64,000 nucleotides of DNA, from NCBI RefSeq assembly GCF_025148285.1, contig NZ_CP102268.1:682001-746000 (forward strand). Reading direction: 5' to 3'. A program made the translations under genes and the position numbers. Shown here one piece after another: positions 26,568-34,585 of the stretch (its first letter is position 1; each line of letters starts with the position of its first letter). The notes beneath the pieces are model-generated. The model was not told where the DNA came from and did no database searches. It saw only the letters and a program-made list of their open reading frames with translations. This stretch comes from Marvinbryantia formatexigens DSM 14469. GTDB taxonomy: Bacteria > Bacillota > Clostridia > Lachnospirales > Lachnospiraceae.

Positions 26568-28550
26568 TTACGCTTCCTGCAGGTGCTGCTTCAGATTTAT
26601 CATCTGGTCACGCAGCTCTGCCGCCGCCTCGAAATTCAGCTCCGCGGCTGCCTTCTTCATCTTCTTCTGCACCTCTGCGATCAGCTTCTCCAGCTCCTTT
26701 TTGCTCATAGATTCCGGATCGACCGCCAGTTTCTTCTCCTCCTTCGCCACTTCCTTCGAAATGCTGATGAGGTCGCGCACAGACTTCTGAATTGTCTGCG
26801 GCGTAATGCCGTGCTCCTGATTGTAAGCGTCCTGCACCCGGCGGCGGCGCTCCGTCTCTTCAATCGCAATTTTCATGGAATCCGTCATCACATCGGCGTA
26901 CATGATCACATGTCCTTCCGCGTTTCGTGCGGCGCGTCCGATGGTCTGTATCAGAGAAGTTGCGGAACGAAGGAAACCCTCCTTATCAGCATCCAGAATC
27001 GCTACCAGTGTGATTTCCGGAATGTCCAGACCTTCCCGGAGCAGGTTGATGCCGACCAGCACATCAAAGACGTCCAGACGCATATCACGGATAATCTCCG
27101 TGCGCTCCAGCGTGTCAATGTCCGAGTGCAGATACCGCACGCGGATACCGATTTCCCGCATATATTCCGTGAGATCCTCCGCCATCCGCTTGGTAAGCGT
27201 GGTAATCAGCACTTTGTTTTTCTTTGCAACTTCTTTATTTACTTCGCCGACAAGGTCGTCAATCTGCCCCTCCACCGGTCGCACATCCACCTTCGGGTCC
27301 AGCAGACCGGTCGGGCGGATGATCTGCTCGGCGCGCAGCTGCTCGTGTGCTTCCTCATATTCGCCCGGCGTCGCCGAGACAAACATGATCTGGTCTATTT
27401 TACTTTCAAATTCTTCAAAATTCAAGGGGCGGTTATCCTTTGCGGACGGCAGCCGGAAGCCGTAATCCACCAGCGTCGTCTTTCGCGACTGGTCCCCGGA
27501 ATACATCGCCCGTATCTGCGGAATCGTTTTATGCGACTCGTCAATGATCATCAGAAAATCATCCGGAAAGTAATCTATCAGCGTATGCGGCGGCGCTCCC
27601 GGCTTCAGTCCCGCCAGATGCCGCGAATAATTCTCTATGCCGGAGCAGAAGCCCGTTTCCTTCATCATTTCAATATCAAAGTTGGTCCTCTCTGCAATGC
27701 GCTGCGCCTCAAGCAGCTTGTCCTCGCTCTTAAAATACGCCACGCGCTCCGCCAGTTCTTCCTCGATATCCGCCGCTGCCTGTCGTATCCGATCCGGCGG
27801 CACCACATAATGCGACGCCGGGAAAACGGCAATATGTTCCATTCTGCTCTTTATCTCGCCCGTCAGCACATCAATCTGTGTAATCCGGTCAATCTCATCC
27901 CCGAAAAACTCCACACGAAAAGCGTAATCTCCGGCGCTCGCCGGAAAAATCTCCAGTACATCGCCATGCACCCGGAAGGTACCGCGGTGGAAATCCATCT
28001 CACTGCGGTCATACTGGATGTCGATCAGCTGCCGGATCACCTCGTCGCGGTCCTTCTCCATGCCCGGACGCAGCGATACCATCATCTTTTCAAAATTCTC
28101 CGGTTCTCCCAGACCATAAATGCAGGATACGCTGGAAATGATCACCACATCCCGCCGCTCCACCAGCGAAGCCGTGGCAGACAGACGCAGCTTATCAATC
28201 TCATCATTTACCGCCGAATCCTTCGCGATATACGTGTCAGACGAGGGCACATATGCCTCCGGCTGGTAATAATCGTAGTAGCTCACAAAGTATTCCACCG
28301 CATTGTTCGGGAAAAACTCCTTAAACTCGCCGTACAACTGTGCCGCCAGGGTCTTGTTATGCGCGATAATGAGCGTCGGTTTATTTAATTGCTGGATGAC
28401 ATTCGCCATCGTGAAGGTCTTGCCGGAACCGGTGACACCGAGAAGCGTCTCGCACTGGTTGCCTTCTTTGAAGCCTTTCACCAATTTTTCTATCGCCTGC
28501 GGCTGGTCGCCGGTGGGCTTGTATTCTGATACTAATTCAAATCTTTCCAT
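26568..28550 (-). CDS. uvrB: Excinuclease ABC subunit B
   Basis: Helicase-like damage-verification subunit, 660 residues. Walker [17 protein letters not shown] at about 39-54, the DNA-wedge beta-hairpin region [18 protein letters not shown] near 93, helicase motifs including [11 protein letters not shown] near 338, [14 protein letters not shown], and QTIGRAARN near 540. The C-terminal UVR motif that binds UvrC is present ([18 protein letters not shown]). AAGGAG lies ten bases before the ATG. A LexA box and promoter lie upstream at 28589-28638, so uvrBA is likely SOS-induced. Confidence 0.98.
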   Translation of the reverse strand: MERFELVSEYKPTGDQPQAIEKLVKGFKEGNQCETLLGVTGSGKTFTMANVIQQLNKPTLIIAHNKTLAAQLYGEFKEFFPNNAVEYFVSYYDYYQPEAYVPSSDTYIAKDSAVNDEIDKLRLSATASLVERRDVVIISSVSCIYGLGEPENFEKMMVSLRPGMEKDRDEVIRQLIDIQYDRSEMDFHRGTFRVHGDVLEIFPASAGDYAFRVEFFGDEIDRITQIDVLTGEIKSRMEHIAVFPASHYVVPPDRIRQAAADIEEELAERVAYFKSEDKLLEAQRIAERTNFDIEMMKETGFCSGIENYSRHLAGLKPGAPPHTLIDYFPDDFLMIIDESHKTIPQIRAMYSGDQSRKTTLVDYGFRLPSAKDNRPLNFEEFESKIDQIMFVSATPGEYEEAHEQLRAEQIIRPTGLLDPKVDVRPVEGQIDDLVGEVNKEVAKKNKVLITTLTKRMAEDLTEYMREIGIRVRYLHSDIDTLERTEIIRDMRLDVFDVLVGINLLREGLDIPEITLVAILDADKEGFLRSATSLIQTIGRAARNAEGHVIMYADVMTDSMKIAIEETERRRRVQDAYNQEHGITPQTIQKSVRDLISISKEVAKEEKKLAVDPESMSKKELEKLIAEVQKKMKKAAAELNFEAAAELRDQMINLKQHLQEA

Positions 28551-28588
28551 AGCAAAATCGCTCCTTACTATGACGTGTTTACGGTATT

Positions 28589-28617
28589 ATGCTACCATAA
28601 AGTGCTCTATAAATCAA
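28589..28617 (-). promoter_or_regulatory. Promoter of uvrBA
   Basis: TTGATT (28612-28617), 17-base spacer and TAGCAT (28589-28594), leftward. The -10 is a weak match; position next to the LexA box supports it. Confidence 0.5.
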
Positions 28618-28626
28618 CACCATTTT

Positions 28627-28638
28627 GAACATATGTTC
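28627..28638. promoter_or_regulatory. LexA (DinR) operator upstream of uvrB
   Basis: The perfect 12-bp palindrome GAACATATGTTC matches the Gram-positive SOS box core known from B. subtilis (CGAAC-n4-GTTCG). It lies ten bases upstream of the uvrB -35, where LexA binding would block RNA polymerase. Confidence 0.82.
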
Positions 28639-28720
28639 TGTTCTTCATTCAGTGATAATTTCCAATCGCACGCATCGCCGGTTTCATTTAAAATCATTCC
28701 AAAAATACAGCCGCTTTATT

Positions 28721-28778
28721 ATAACAAAACCTATAAAAAAGGAAAAGCAGGGAATGTTTTATCTGCACATTCCCTGCT
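28721..28778. repeat. Left 58-bp direct repeat of the hydrolase island, with hairpin
   Basis: Aligns without gaps to 31397-31454 with about 50 of 58 bases identical. It contains AAAACCTATAAAA, then an 11-bp stem AGCAGGGAATG with its complement (28746-28778). On the minus strand the stem is followed by a T-rich run, so it also works as a terminator for the phosphotriesterase-like gene. Confidence 0.85.
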
Positions 28779-28893
28779 CTCACGTATTTTTTTCTTTTAT
28801 CTCTCCATAAGAAATATTCTCATCCCGGTTATAAAAATCTCCATCCGCAGTTTGTCGAATGATCTGCCGCTCAGAATCCTACATTTTGACATA

Positions 28894-29979
28894 TCAGTAA
28901 GCCAGAATTCTGGCCGGATTATCATATACCAGTTTATGGATCTGTTCTTCTCTTCCAAGCATTTCCATCATCTGCAGACCAAATGTAATAAACCGGGTAC
29001 AGCCATGCCCGCCATAGGCACGCCACATCAGTTTTGATGAAAAATCATTTCCAAGTGTAATATGGTCTCCATAGCCCAGATCAATCAGGGTAATTAAAGC
29101 TTTCAGCCGCTCAAAATCATCCGGCATAAAGAAATTTGAATTTTCCACCGGCATTCCCCAGGTATCCAGACCAATATTATAGCCCTTCTCCAACAAAGTC
29201 TTCTGCAGATTAAGATCCAGGGTACGGTCTGTCTCCGGTTCCTCCAGATAATCTGTTACCATCACACTGCCCGCAATGCGATTATCCATGTGACAGATCA
29301 GTATCCGATCGTGATCTACACTGTATTTTTCGCACAGCCTGTCAAGCAGCGCTACAATTTCATCACCGTCCATCATCGGTTCTGTATGAATATGAGTGGA
29401 CAATCCTGTTTCCGCTGTCAGACGTATGCACGCCTCCACTGCATTATTTTCCGTATCCGTACCTGTCGCCAATGCCGCTTTCAGTACGCCTGGATAAATG
29501 TCGGTTCCGTCAATTCCATCTTCAATCTGTCCCTTGCAATAATCGTAATAGAATTTGACATCCTGCCCTCTGAACTCCTGCGGAATCGCTGTTTCATGGT
29601 AGATTCCCGTTGCGGTTATAAAATTAATTCCGGTTCGCTCGGACAGTGCTTTCGTCTTTCTCACATCTCCACGTCCGGTAGATGGAACGGGATCACAGAC
29701 TGACTGACCACCCAGCGCCTTAAAATATCCGTACTCTTTTACCATGCCCTCCAGATCGTCCACTACCTGCAGTTCCGGGCACATCAGGTAGGTCCCTGTT
29801 TTCAAAAAGCTGTAATTTTCCGGTTTAAACTCCACCATTTCATGGGTGACCTGCGGAAACATTGCTTCCATATATTTTCCTGTTACACGCAGATCCACAA
29901 AAGTATGATCATGCATAGAAGTAAATCCAAGCTGTTCCGGTGCAATATCACCGCACACGGTTGTTATTCTTTTCCCCAT
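28894..29979 (-). CDS. Phosphotriesterase-family metal-dependent hydrolase
   Basis: Amidohydrolase-superfamily enzyme of the phosphotriesterase/lactonase family, 361 residues. The metal site is visible: MHDHTFVDL at 22-30 (the usual HxH), a bridging Lys in YPGVLKAALAT near 190, His in STHIHTEP near 225, His in ICHMDNR near 259, and Asp in ITLGNDFSSK near 320, followed by the typical YGGHGCTRFI end. Natural substrates could be lactones or esters; sequence does not decide. It is the last of three leftward genes in an island with lower GC than its surroundings, 27 bases after an esterase gene, and the two may act in one catabolic path. Confidence 0.85.
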   Translation of the reverse strand: MGKRITTVCGDIAPEQLGFTSMHDHTFVDLRVTGKYMEAMFPQVTHEMVEFKPENYSFLKTGTYLMCPELQVVDDLEGMVKEYGYFKALGGQSVCDPVPSTGRGDVRKTKALSERTGINFITATGIYHETAIPQEFRGQDVKFYYDYCKGQIEDGIDGTDIYPGVLKAALATGTDTENNAVEACIRLTAETGLSTHIHTEPMMDGDEIVALLDRLCEKYSVDHDRILICHMDNRIAGSVMVTDYLEEPETDRTLDLNLQKTLLEKGYNIGLDTWGMPVENSNFFMPDDFERLKALITLIDLGYGDHITLGNDFSSKLMWRAYGGHGCTRFITFGLQMMEMLGREEQIHKLVYDNPARILAY

Positions 29980-30006
29980 CTGTATACCTCTCTCAGCCTT
30001 ATTGTG

Positions 30007-30936
30007 CTATTCCTCAAAGTCCAGCTTCTGATCATGGATATGACGATAAATAAATGCAATTGTATCATCCAGAAGCTTAGAGCTTTCCGGCGTATTCCGT
30101 CCTACCGGCGCAAACGCATGGAAGCAGCCCTCGTAACGATCATATTCCACAGGAACACGCGCCTCCATAGCAAGCCTTACCAATTCCTCTCCATCAACTG
30201 CCAGAGTCTCCCCTCTATCCCAAACTACATAAAGCGGACAATAATCCTTATAATCCGCAAAAAGCGGGGATGCGTATGGCTCCTTTCTCCTGCTCTCATC
30301 CGGACAATACAGCTTTGCCAGGCTCTTCAGACCAGCAGCTGTAACCGTATTCTCATCCCATCCATAATTACTGTGATCCAGAGTACCACTCATATCTATA
30401 ACCGGAGAATATGCAATGACCCCGGCAGGCATCCGGATTTTCTCGTCCCTGATCTTCAAAGCCGTTGCAATACTAAGAAGTGCGCCGCCACTCTCACCGA
30501 TTAAAAACACCGGAATATCCGGATGTTTTTCCAGCGCTTCACAATACGCTTTAAAACACTCTTCCACGGCTGCCGGATACGGATTTTCCGGTGCCAGCCC
30601 ATAAGAAAAAGCATAGACGGGGATTCTCGACTCCCCGGCAAGCATACCTGCATACCCCCGTGAGGTTCTGGCATTTCCGCAAACCAGCCCGCCGCCGTGA
30701 ATATATAAAATCAATGCATCTTCCCGCGCATAGGATGGCATACTCAACTCCGCTTCCATGCCTCCCAGTGTTGTCTCCTCATAAGTCACCCCTTCCTGTA
30801 AGGGCATGGCTGCCTGCGCCGTTTCCACCGCTGCCCGCAGCTTCTCCGGATTAATATCTTCATCAAAAGACGGCAGTCCCTCATTTGTCATTGCTGCCGT
30901 AGCCATTCTTACCGCTTCCATCTGTATACTTGACAT
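30007..30936 (-). CDS. Alpha/beta hydrolase, hormone-sensitive-lipase family esterase
   Basis: 309 residues. The oxyanion-hole motif LYIHGGGLVCGNA lies near residue 72, the nucleophile elbow is FLIGESGGALLS near residue 155 (GESGG instead of the more common GDSAG), the acid is probably Asp in the ETLAVDGEELVRLA segment, and the catalytic His is in GCFHAFAP near residue 285. A cytoplasmic carboxylesterase acting on short acyl esters is the family expectation. GGGAGG precedes ATG 30936. It sits between a 73-aa gene and the phosphotriesterase-like gene, all leftward, inside the direct-repeat-flanked island. Confidence 0.88.
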   Translation of the reverse strand: MSSIQMEAVRMATAAMTNEGLPSFDEDINPEKLRAAVETAQAAMPLQEGVTYEETTLGGMEAELSMPSYAREDALILYIHGGGLVCGNARTSRGYAGMLAGESRIPVYAFSYGLAPENPYPAAVEECFKAYCEALEKHPDIPVFLIGESGGALLSIATALKIRDEKIRMPAGVIAYSPVIDMSGTLDHSNYGWDENTVTAAGLKSLAKLYCPDESRRKEPYASPLFADYKDYCPLYVVWDRGETLAVDGEELVRLAMEARVPVEYDRYEGCFHAFAPVGRNTPESSKLLDDTIAFIYRHIHDQKLDFEE

Positions 30937-30978
30937 ATCTGACCTCCCTCCATTTCTCCTTATAAACCTGAATGCCCT

Positions 30979-31200
30979 TTACCCGATGTTAGCTTCCTCC
31001 AGTTCCTTAAAAAATGCTTCCCTTATATTCTTGGGACATTTCGTCTGTGGAAATGAGAGAAGCGCCTGTACTGACATTCCCATTGCCGGTCCCATACCCG
31101 GAGCATCCTTTGTGCAGGTTGGCACATGTTTCTTTAAAATCTCATAAGCCGCCTCATTTTCAAAAATTTCCTTCATTTTTGATTTTCTTGTTAATGCCAT
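30979..31200 (-). CDS. Small helical protein, first gene of the hydrolase island
   Basis: 73 residues with a strong start (AAGGAGG then ATG 31200 at 8 bases). It reads as three helices: KEIFENEAAYEILKKHVP, a Gly/Met-rich GMGPAMGMSVQALLSFPQ and NIREAFFKELEEAN. The pattern resembles a small domain I remember at the end of various clostridial hydrolases, here free-standing; that likeness is from memory and should be treated as weak. Cotranscribed with the esterase 43 bases downstream. Function unknown; a carrier or partner of the esterase is conceivable. Confidence 0.75.
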   Translation of the reverse strand: MALTRKSKMKEIFENEAAYEILKKHVPTCTKDAPGMGPAMGMSVQALLSFPQTKCPKNIREAFFKELEEANIG

Positions 31201-31277
31201 ATCTTATACCTCCTTGTAATATTGATCACAGTGTCAGATTCTTCCGCACTATTATCCAAAGTTATTTAGATAATATC

Positions 31278-31306
31278 ATATTAGCCTTTTTCATTTTTGG
31301 TGTTAA
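31278..31306 (-). promoter_or_regulatory. Candidate promoter of the hydrolase island
   Basis: TTAACA (31301-31306), 17-base spacer, TAATAT (31278-31283), leftward, 78 bases before the 73-aa gene. The gap 31201-31541 otherwise holds only the right direct repeat and the promoter of the rightward 61-aa gene. Confidence 0.4.
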
Positions 31307-31396
31307 TCCACAAAAATGATAATTATTTTTCTGTTTTCCCCTACATATTGACACTTATCTCTGGTTCTTTTACTACAAATATTCCATATTTTTACC

Positions 31397-31454
31397 ATAG
31401 TAAAACCTATAAAAGCAGAAAAGCAGGGAATATTTTATTTACACATTCCCTGCT
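31397..31454. repeat. Right 58-bp direct repeat of the hydrolase island, with hairpin
   Basis: Partner of 28721-28778 in the same orientation. The stem is AAGCAGGGAAT (31421-31431) with its complement (31445-31455). It could also terminate transcripts arriving from the ctpA-like gene. Confidence 0.85.
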
Positions 31455-31477
31455 TCTTATATACAGTCTGCCAGCTA

Positions 31478-31506
31478 TTTACTTTTAGACTTATTTCGAC
31501 TAAAAT
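31478..31506 (+). promoter_or_regulatory. Promoter of the 61-aa gene
   Basis: TTTACT (31478-31483), 17-base spacer, TAAAAT (31501-31506), rightward, followed by AAAGGAGG at 31527-31534. Confidence 0.5.
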
Positions 31507-31541
31507 GAAAATATACCGAAAATAAAGGAGGTCACGATTTT

Positions 31542-31727
31542 ATGAAAATCGGATACATGATCGTTCATCCGGAAATAACCGCAGAGCGGCTCCGCCGTTT
31601 CGTCTCCCTGGATGATGCAGAATTTGCCGGCGCCTTTCTGGATACGCTTTCCCCGGAGGAAATCGCCAGCTTTCATCAGCTCTGTCCGGAGTTTCCCGTC
31701 AGAGAGCTTCCGCAGAAAACACCGTAG
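31542..31727 (+). CDS. Small protein of unknown function
   Basis: 61 residues, MKIGYMIVHPEITAERLRRF at the N-terminus, then a predicted helical acidic part and a PEF/PV C-terminus. No family recognised. The start has an optimal AAAGGAGG and a promoter-like sequence, and codon use fits the genome, so I think it is real even though it is isolated and faces the leftward genes on both sides. Its last codons lie 23 bases from the 3' end of the ctpA-like gene, so the two transcripts converge. Confidence 0.6.
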   Translation: MKIGYMIVHPEITAERLRRFVSLDDAEFAGAFLDTLSPEEIASFHQLCPEFPVRELPQKTP

Positions 31728-31749
31728 CCACATGCGCGTCGGCCGGCGC

Positions 31750-33156
31750 CTACTTTCCGCCGGACGCTTCCTCTAAAATACGGATTGCCTCCTGAAGCTG
31801 ATTATCGTCTTCTTTTTCGATAACCAGTTCATTCTCTATGTCCTCCGGAAGCTCCACCTCCACATCCGGCTCAATGCCTTTTTCGTGGATATCCGCTCCG
31901 GACGGCGTATAATATTTTGCCACCGTCAGCTTCATGCCGGTACCGTCGGACAATGCGAAAATCTGCTGCACGATTCCCTTGCCAAACGTCGTCGTTCCCA
32001 CCAGCGTGCCAATTCCGTAATCCTTCACCGCCCCGGCAAAAATCTCTGAAGCGCTGGCGCTGTTTTCATTAATCAGCACCGCCAGCGGCTTATCGAAAGC
32101 ATTTTCCCCGTCGCAGTAATATTCGGTGCGCTGTCCGTACTTATCCTCCGTGTAAACAATCAGCCCCTCCGGGAGCAGCTCCTCCAGAATATCACAGACT
32201 GACTGCAGCAGTCCGCCCGGATTGTTGCGCAGGTCAATCACCAGCTTTTCCATTCCCTGTTCTTCCAGCTCCTCCAGAGCTGCGGTAAACTGCTCCACCG
32301 TAACCTCGTCAAATTCCGAAATCTGCAGATAACCGATTCCGTTCTCCAGCATTTCCGAAGAAACCGTCGGAATCTGGATTTCCCGCCGTTCCACCGACAG
32401 CTCCTGCTCTTCCTCTCCGCGACGGATTTTCAGCAGCACCGCATCACCCGCCTCTGTCTTTATGCGGGAAACCAGCTCTGTTAAATCCATCCCGTCCGCA
32501 GCCTCCTCATTGATGGCAAGAATCACGTCGCCCGGAAGCAGCCCCGCCTCTGCGGCAGGCGTATCCGTAAAGCAGGTGACGACCGTAATCTCCCCCGTCT
32601 CCGGGTCCTGCGCAAGCAGCGCCCCGATTCCGGAATATTCCCCGCTCGTTGATTCCTCCAGTGTTTTCAGCGCCTCCGCGGAATAATATGCGGCATACGA
32701 ATCCTGCAGCCCCTCCAGAAGACCGCTGTAAATATCATCCTCCACCAGTTTCTCATCTATCTCTCCCATAAAATACTGGTTGATGATTTCCTGTATTTCC
32801 AGCATCTTACTGCTAATCGCCCCGGTATCAAGCTCCAGTTGTTCCTCTTCTCCCTGCGTGAGCGTCTCTGTCTGCGTCTGCAGCTGCCTCGCCAGCCTTA
32901 AACGTACCAGCCCCAGCGAGAGTGCGATGCATATTAATGTGAGCACAACGCCGCAGAGAAGTCCGTGGATAAACATAAAGTCCCGGTCTTTTTTCTGCGC
33001 CCCGCGCTCCTCTTCCTGGTCATTTTTCATCCACTGCCCGGCTTCTCTTTCTTCCCCCGTCTCCGCAAAATCTTCTGTCTTCTCCGGCAGATACCCCGTC
33101 TCTTCCGTTACCCCGTCCTGCCGTCTCATTTCTTCATCCAGATTCTTTTTTTCCAT
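31750..33156 (-). CDS. C-terminal processing protease (S41 family, CtpA/B type)
   Basis: Membrane-anchored serine protease acting outside the cytoplasm. The N-terminal 50 residues are acidic and cytoplasmic, one membrane helix follows (FIHGLLCGVVLTLICIALSL), then a PDZ domain (around GIGALLAQDPETGEITVV to LLPGDVILAINEE) and the S41 domain with the catalytic Ser in NENSASASEIFAG and Lys in TTFGKGIVQ. ATG 33156 is chosen because CGGAG lies 7 bases before it; a longer start at 33219 lacks one. About 468 residues, normal. It could be involved in envelope protein turnover or in sporulation signalling, as CtpB is in B. subtilis. Confidence 0.92.
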   Translation of the reverse strand: MEKKNLDEEMRRQDGVTEETGYLPEKTEDFAETGEEREAGQWMKNDQEEERGAQKKDRDFMFIHGLLCGVVLTLICIALSLGLVRLRLARQLQTQTETLTQGEEEQLELDTGAISSKMLEIQEIINQYFMGEIDEKLVEDDIYSGLLEGLQDSYAAYYSAEALKTLEESTSGEYSGIGALLAQDPETGEITVVTCFTDTPAAEAGLLPGDVILAINEEAADGMDLTELVSRIKTEAGDAVLLKIRRGEEEQELSVERREIQIPTVSSEMLENGIGYLQISEFDEVTVEQFTAALEELEEQGMEKLVIDLRNNPGGLLQSVCDILEELLPEGLIVYTEDKYGQRTEYYCDGENAFDKPLAVLINENSASASEIFAGAVKDYGIGTLVGTTTFGKGIVQQIFALSDGTGMKLTVAKYYTPSGADIHEKGIEPDVEVELPEDIENELVIEKEDDNQLQEAIRILEEASGGK

Positions 33157-33292
33157 AATTAATCTCCGAAAAAAGGGGAATCTGAGCCGCTCAAATCCCC
33201 CACATGAATTCTCCTTCATTCTTATTTTATGCGGCAGCCCTCTTCTTCATGCTGCCCATTCCAGACCGCTGTTTTCTCCCTCACAGCCGCCA

Positions 33293-34381
33293 TTAATACT
33301 CCATCGTTTCCATATACTTCATGTACTTTACGACCATCAGGGCGATTTTGAAGGTTATCGCATCCTCAAACACCCGCAGATCCAGCCCGGTGCTCTTCTG
33401 CAGCTTATCCAGACGGTACACAAGCGTATTCCGGTGAATGTAAAGCTGCCTGGATGTCTCGGAAACATTCAGACTGTTTTCAAAAAACTTATTGATGGTG
33501 GTCAGCGTTTCCTCATCAAAATCATCCGGCGATTTTCCGTCGAAAATTTCTTTTATGAACATCTTGCACAGCGGCATCGGAAGCTGATAGATCAAGCGCC
33601 CGATTCCAAGCGAGCTGTATGCAATAATATCGCGCTCGTCAAAAAAGATTTTTCCGACATCCAGCGCCATCCGCGCCTCCTTGTAGGAGCGGGATACCTC
33701 TTGGATCTCTCCCACGATCGTACCGTAAGCGACATGGGCGTGCTCCCGCTTCGTCCCCTCCAGACTATTGATAATCAGCGACGCCACCTTTTCCATCTCC
33801 GCATAATCGTCTGAAGGCGCCAGCTCCTTTACAACAATCACACTCTTTTCATCGACCGCCGTAATAAAGTCCTTCGCCTTATTGCCAAGACACATGCGCA
33901 CATTCTCCAGCGACGCATTGTCCTTCTCGTGGTCAGTCTCCAGAATAAAGACCACCCTGCGCGCCTCGGTATCGATATGAAGCTTTTTCGCACGATTGTA
34001 AATATCGATCAAGAGCAGGTTGTCCAGCAGGAGGTTCTTGATAAAATTATCTTTATCGAACCGCTCTTTGTAGGCAATCAGCAGGTTCTGCACCTGGAAA
34101 GCAGCCATCTTTCCCACCATGTAGGTGTCGTCGCTGCTTCCGCTTGCCAGCAGAATATATTCGAGCTGCGCATCGTCGTACACCTTAAAAAACTGATATC
34201 CCTGCAGCTCCTGGCTGTCTGCCGGAGAGTTCACAAACAGCATCGCAGAATCCACATATTGTCCCACCTCTTCAAACGTAGATGCGAGCACATTTCCGTC
34301 TGTGTCGATAATGCCGACGTCCACTCTGCTGATTTGTTTAATTCCCTCCACCGTATTTTGCAAAATTTGATTTGAAATCAT
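33293..34381 (-). CDS. PucR/CdaR-type transcriptional regulator (sugar-diacid regulator family)
   Basis: About 362 residues. The N-terminal part is a putative sugar-diacid-recognition domain (QNTVEGIKQISRVDVGIIDT), a middle GGDEF-like/linker section follows, and the C-terminus is the PucR helix-turn-helix: LNVSETSRQLYIHRNTLVYR followed by LDKLQKSTGLDLR. Likely a DNA-binding activator responding to a sugar acid or similar metabolite. ATG 34381 has GGGGTG six bases upstream; a GTG at 34390 is an alternative. It is divergent from galT (start 34586) with about 200 bases between, so galT is a plausible target. Confidence 0.85.
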   Translation of the reverse strand: MISNQILQNTVEGIKQISRVDVGIIDTDGNVLASTFEEVGQYVDSAMLFVNSPADSQELQGYQFFKVYDDAQLEYILLASGSSDDTYMVGKMAAFQVQNLLIAYKERFDKDNFIKNLLLDNLLLIDIYNRAKKLHIDTEARRVVFILETDHEKDNASLENVRMCLGNKAKDFITAVDEKSVIVVKELAPSDDYAEMEKVASLIINSLEGTKREHAHVAYGTIVGEIQEVSRSYKEARMALDVGKIFFDERDIIAYSSLGIGRLIYQLPMPLCKMFIKEIFDGKSPDDFDEETLTTINKFFENSLNVSETSRQLYIHRNTLVYRLDKLQKSTGLDLRVFEDAITFKIALMVVKYMKYMETMEY

Positions 34382-34545
34382 GTTCTTCACCCCAATACGT
34401 TTGTCATGTTACAATCATACACTAATTTCACCAAAAATAAAAGAGAAATTTCGTCTTTTTTTGTAAAATTTTTATTTCGTTCGCGGCATCTGTACAAAAG
34501 GCACAAAAAGACGGGAACATTTCTGTTTCCATCCCTGCCAAAATG

Positions 34546-34554
34546 TGCTATACT
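34546..34554 (+). promoter_or_regulatory. Extended -10 promoter of galT
   Basis: TGCTATACT is a TGn-TATAAT type extended -10 element, 32 bases before the galT start; the -35 region is weak. Confidence 0.5.
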
Positions 34555-34585
34555 TTCTTTATCACAGAGAGGGAGGTTCACTGTC

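Noticed and set aside
23701-28550. Large rightward ORFs opposite uvrA and uvrB
   Set aside because: Shadow frames of highly conserved genes with no ribosome sites.
28721-31454. Insertion sequence or transposon for the repeat-flanked island
   Set aside because: The ends are direct, not inverted, repeats and no transposase or integrase lies between them; a recombination cassette is the better description.
34406-34585. N-terminal extension of GalT
   Set aside because: It runs through the promoter region; the ATG at 34586 has an ideal ribosome site and gives the family length.
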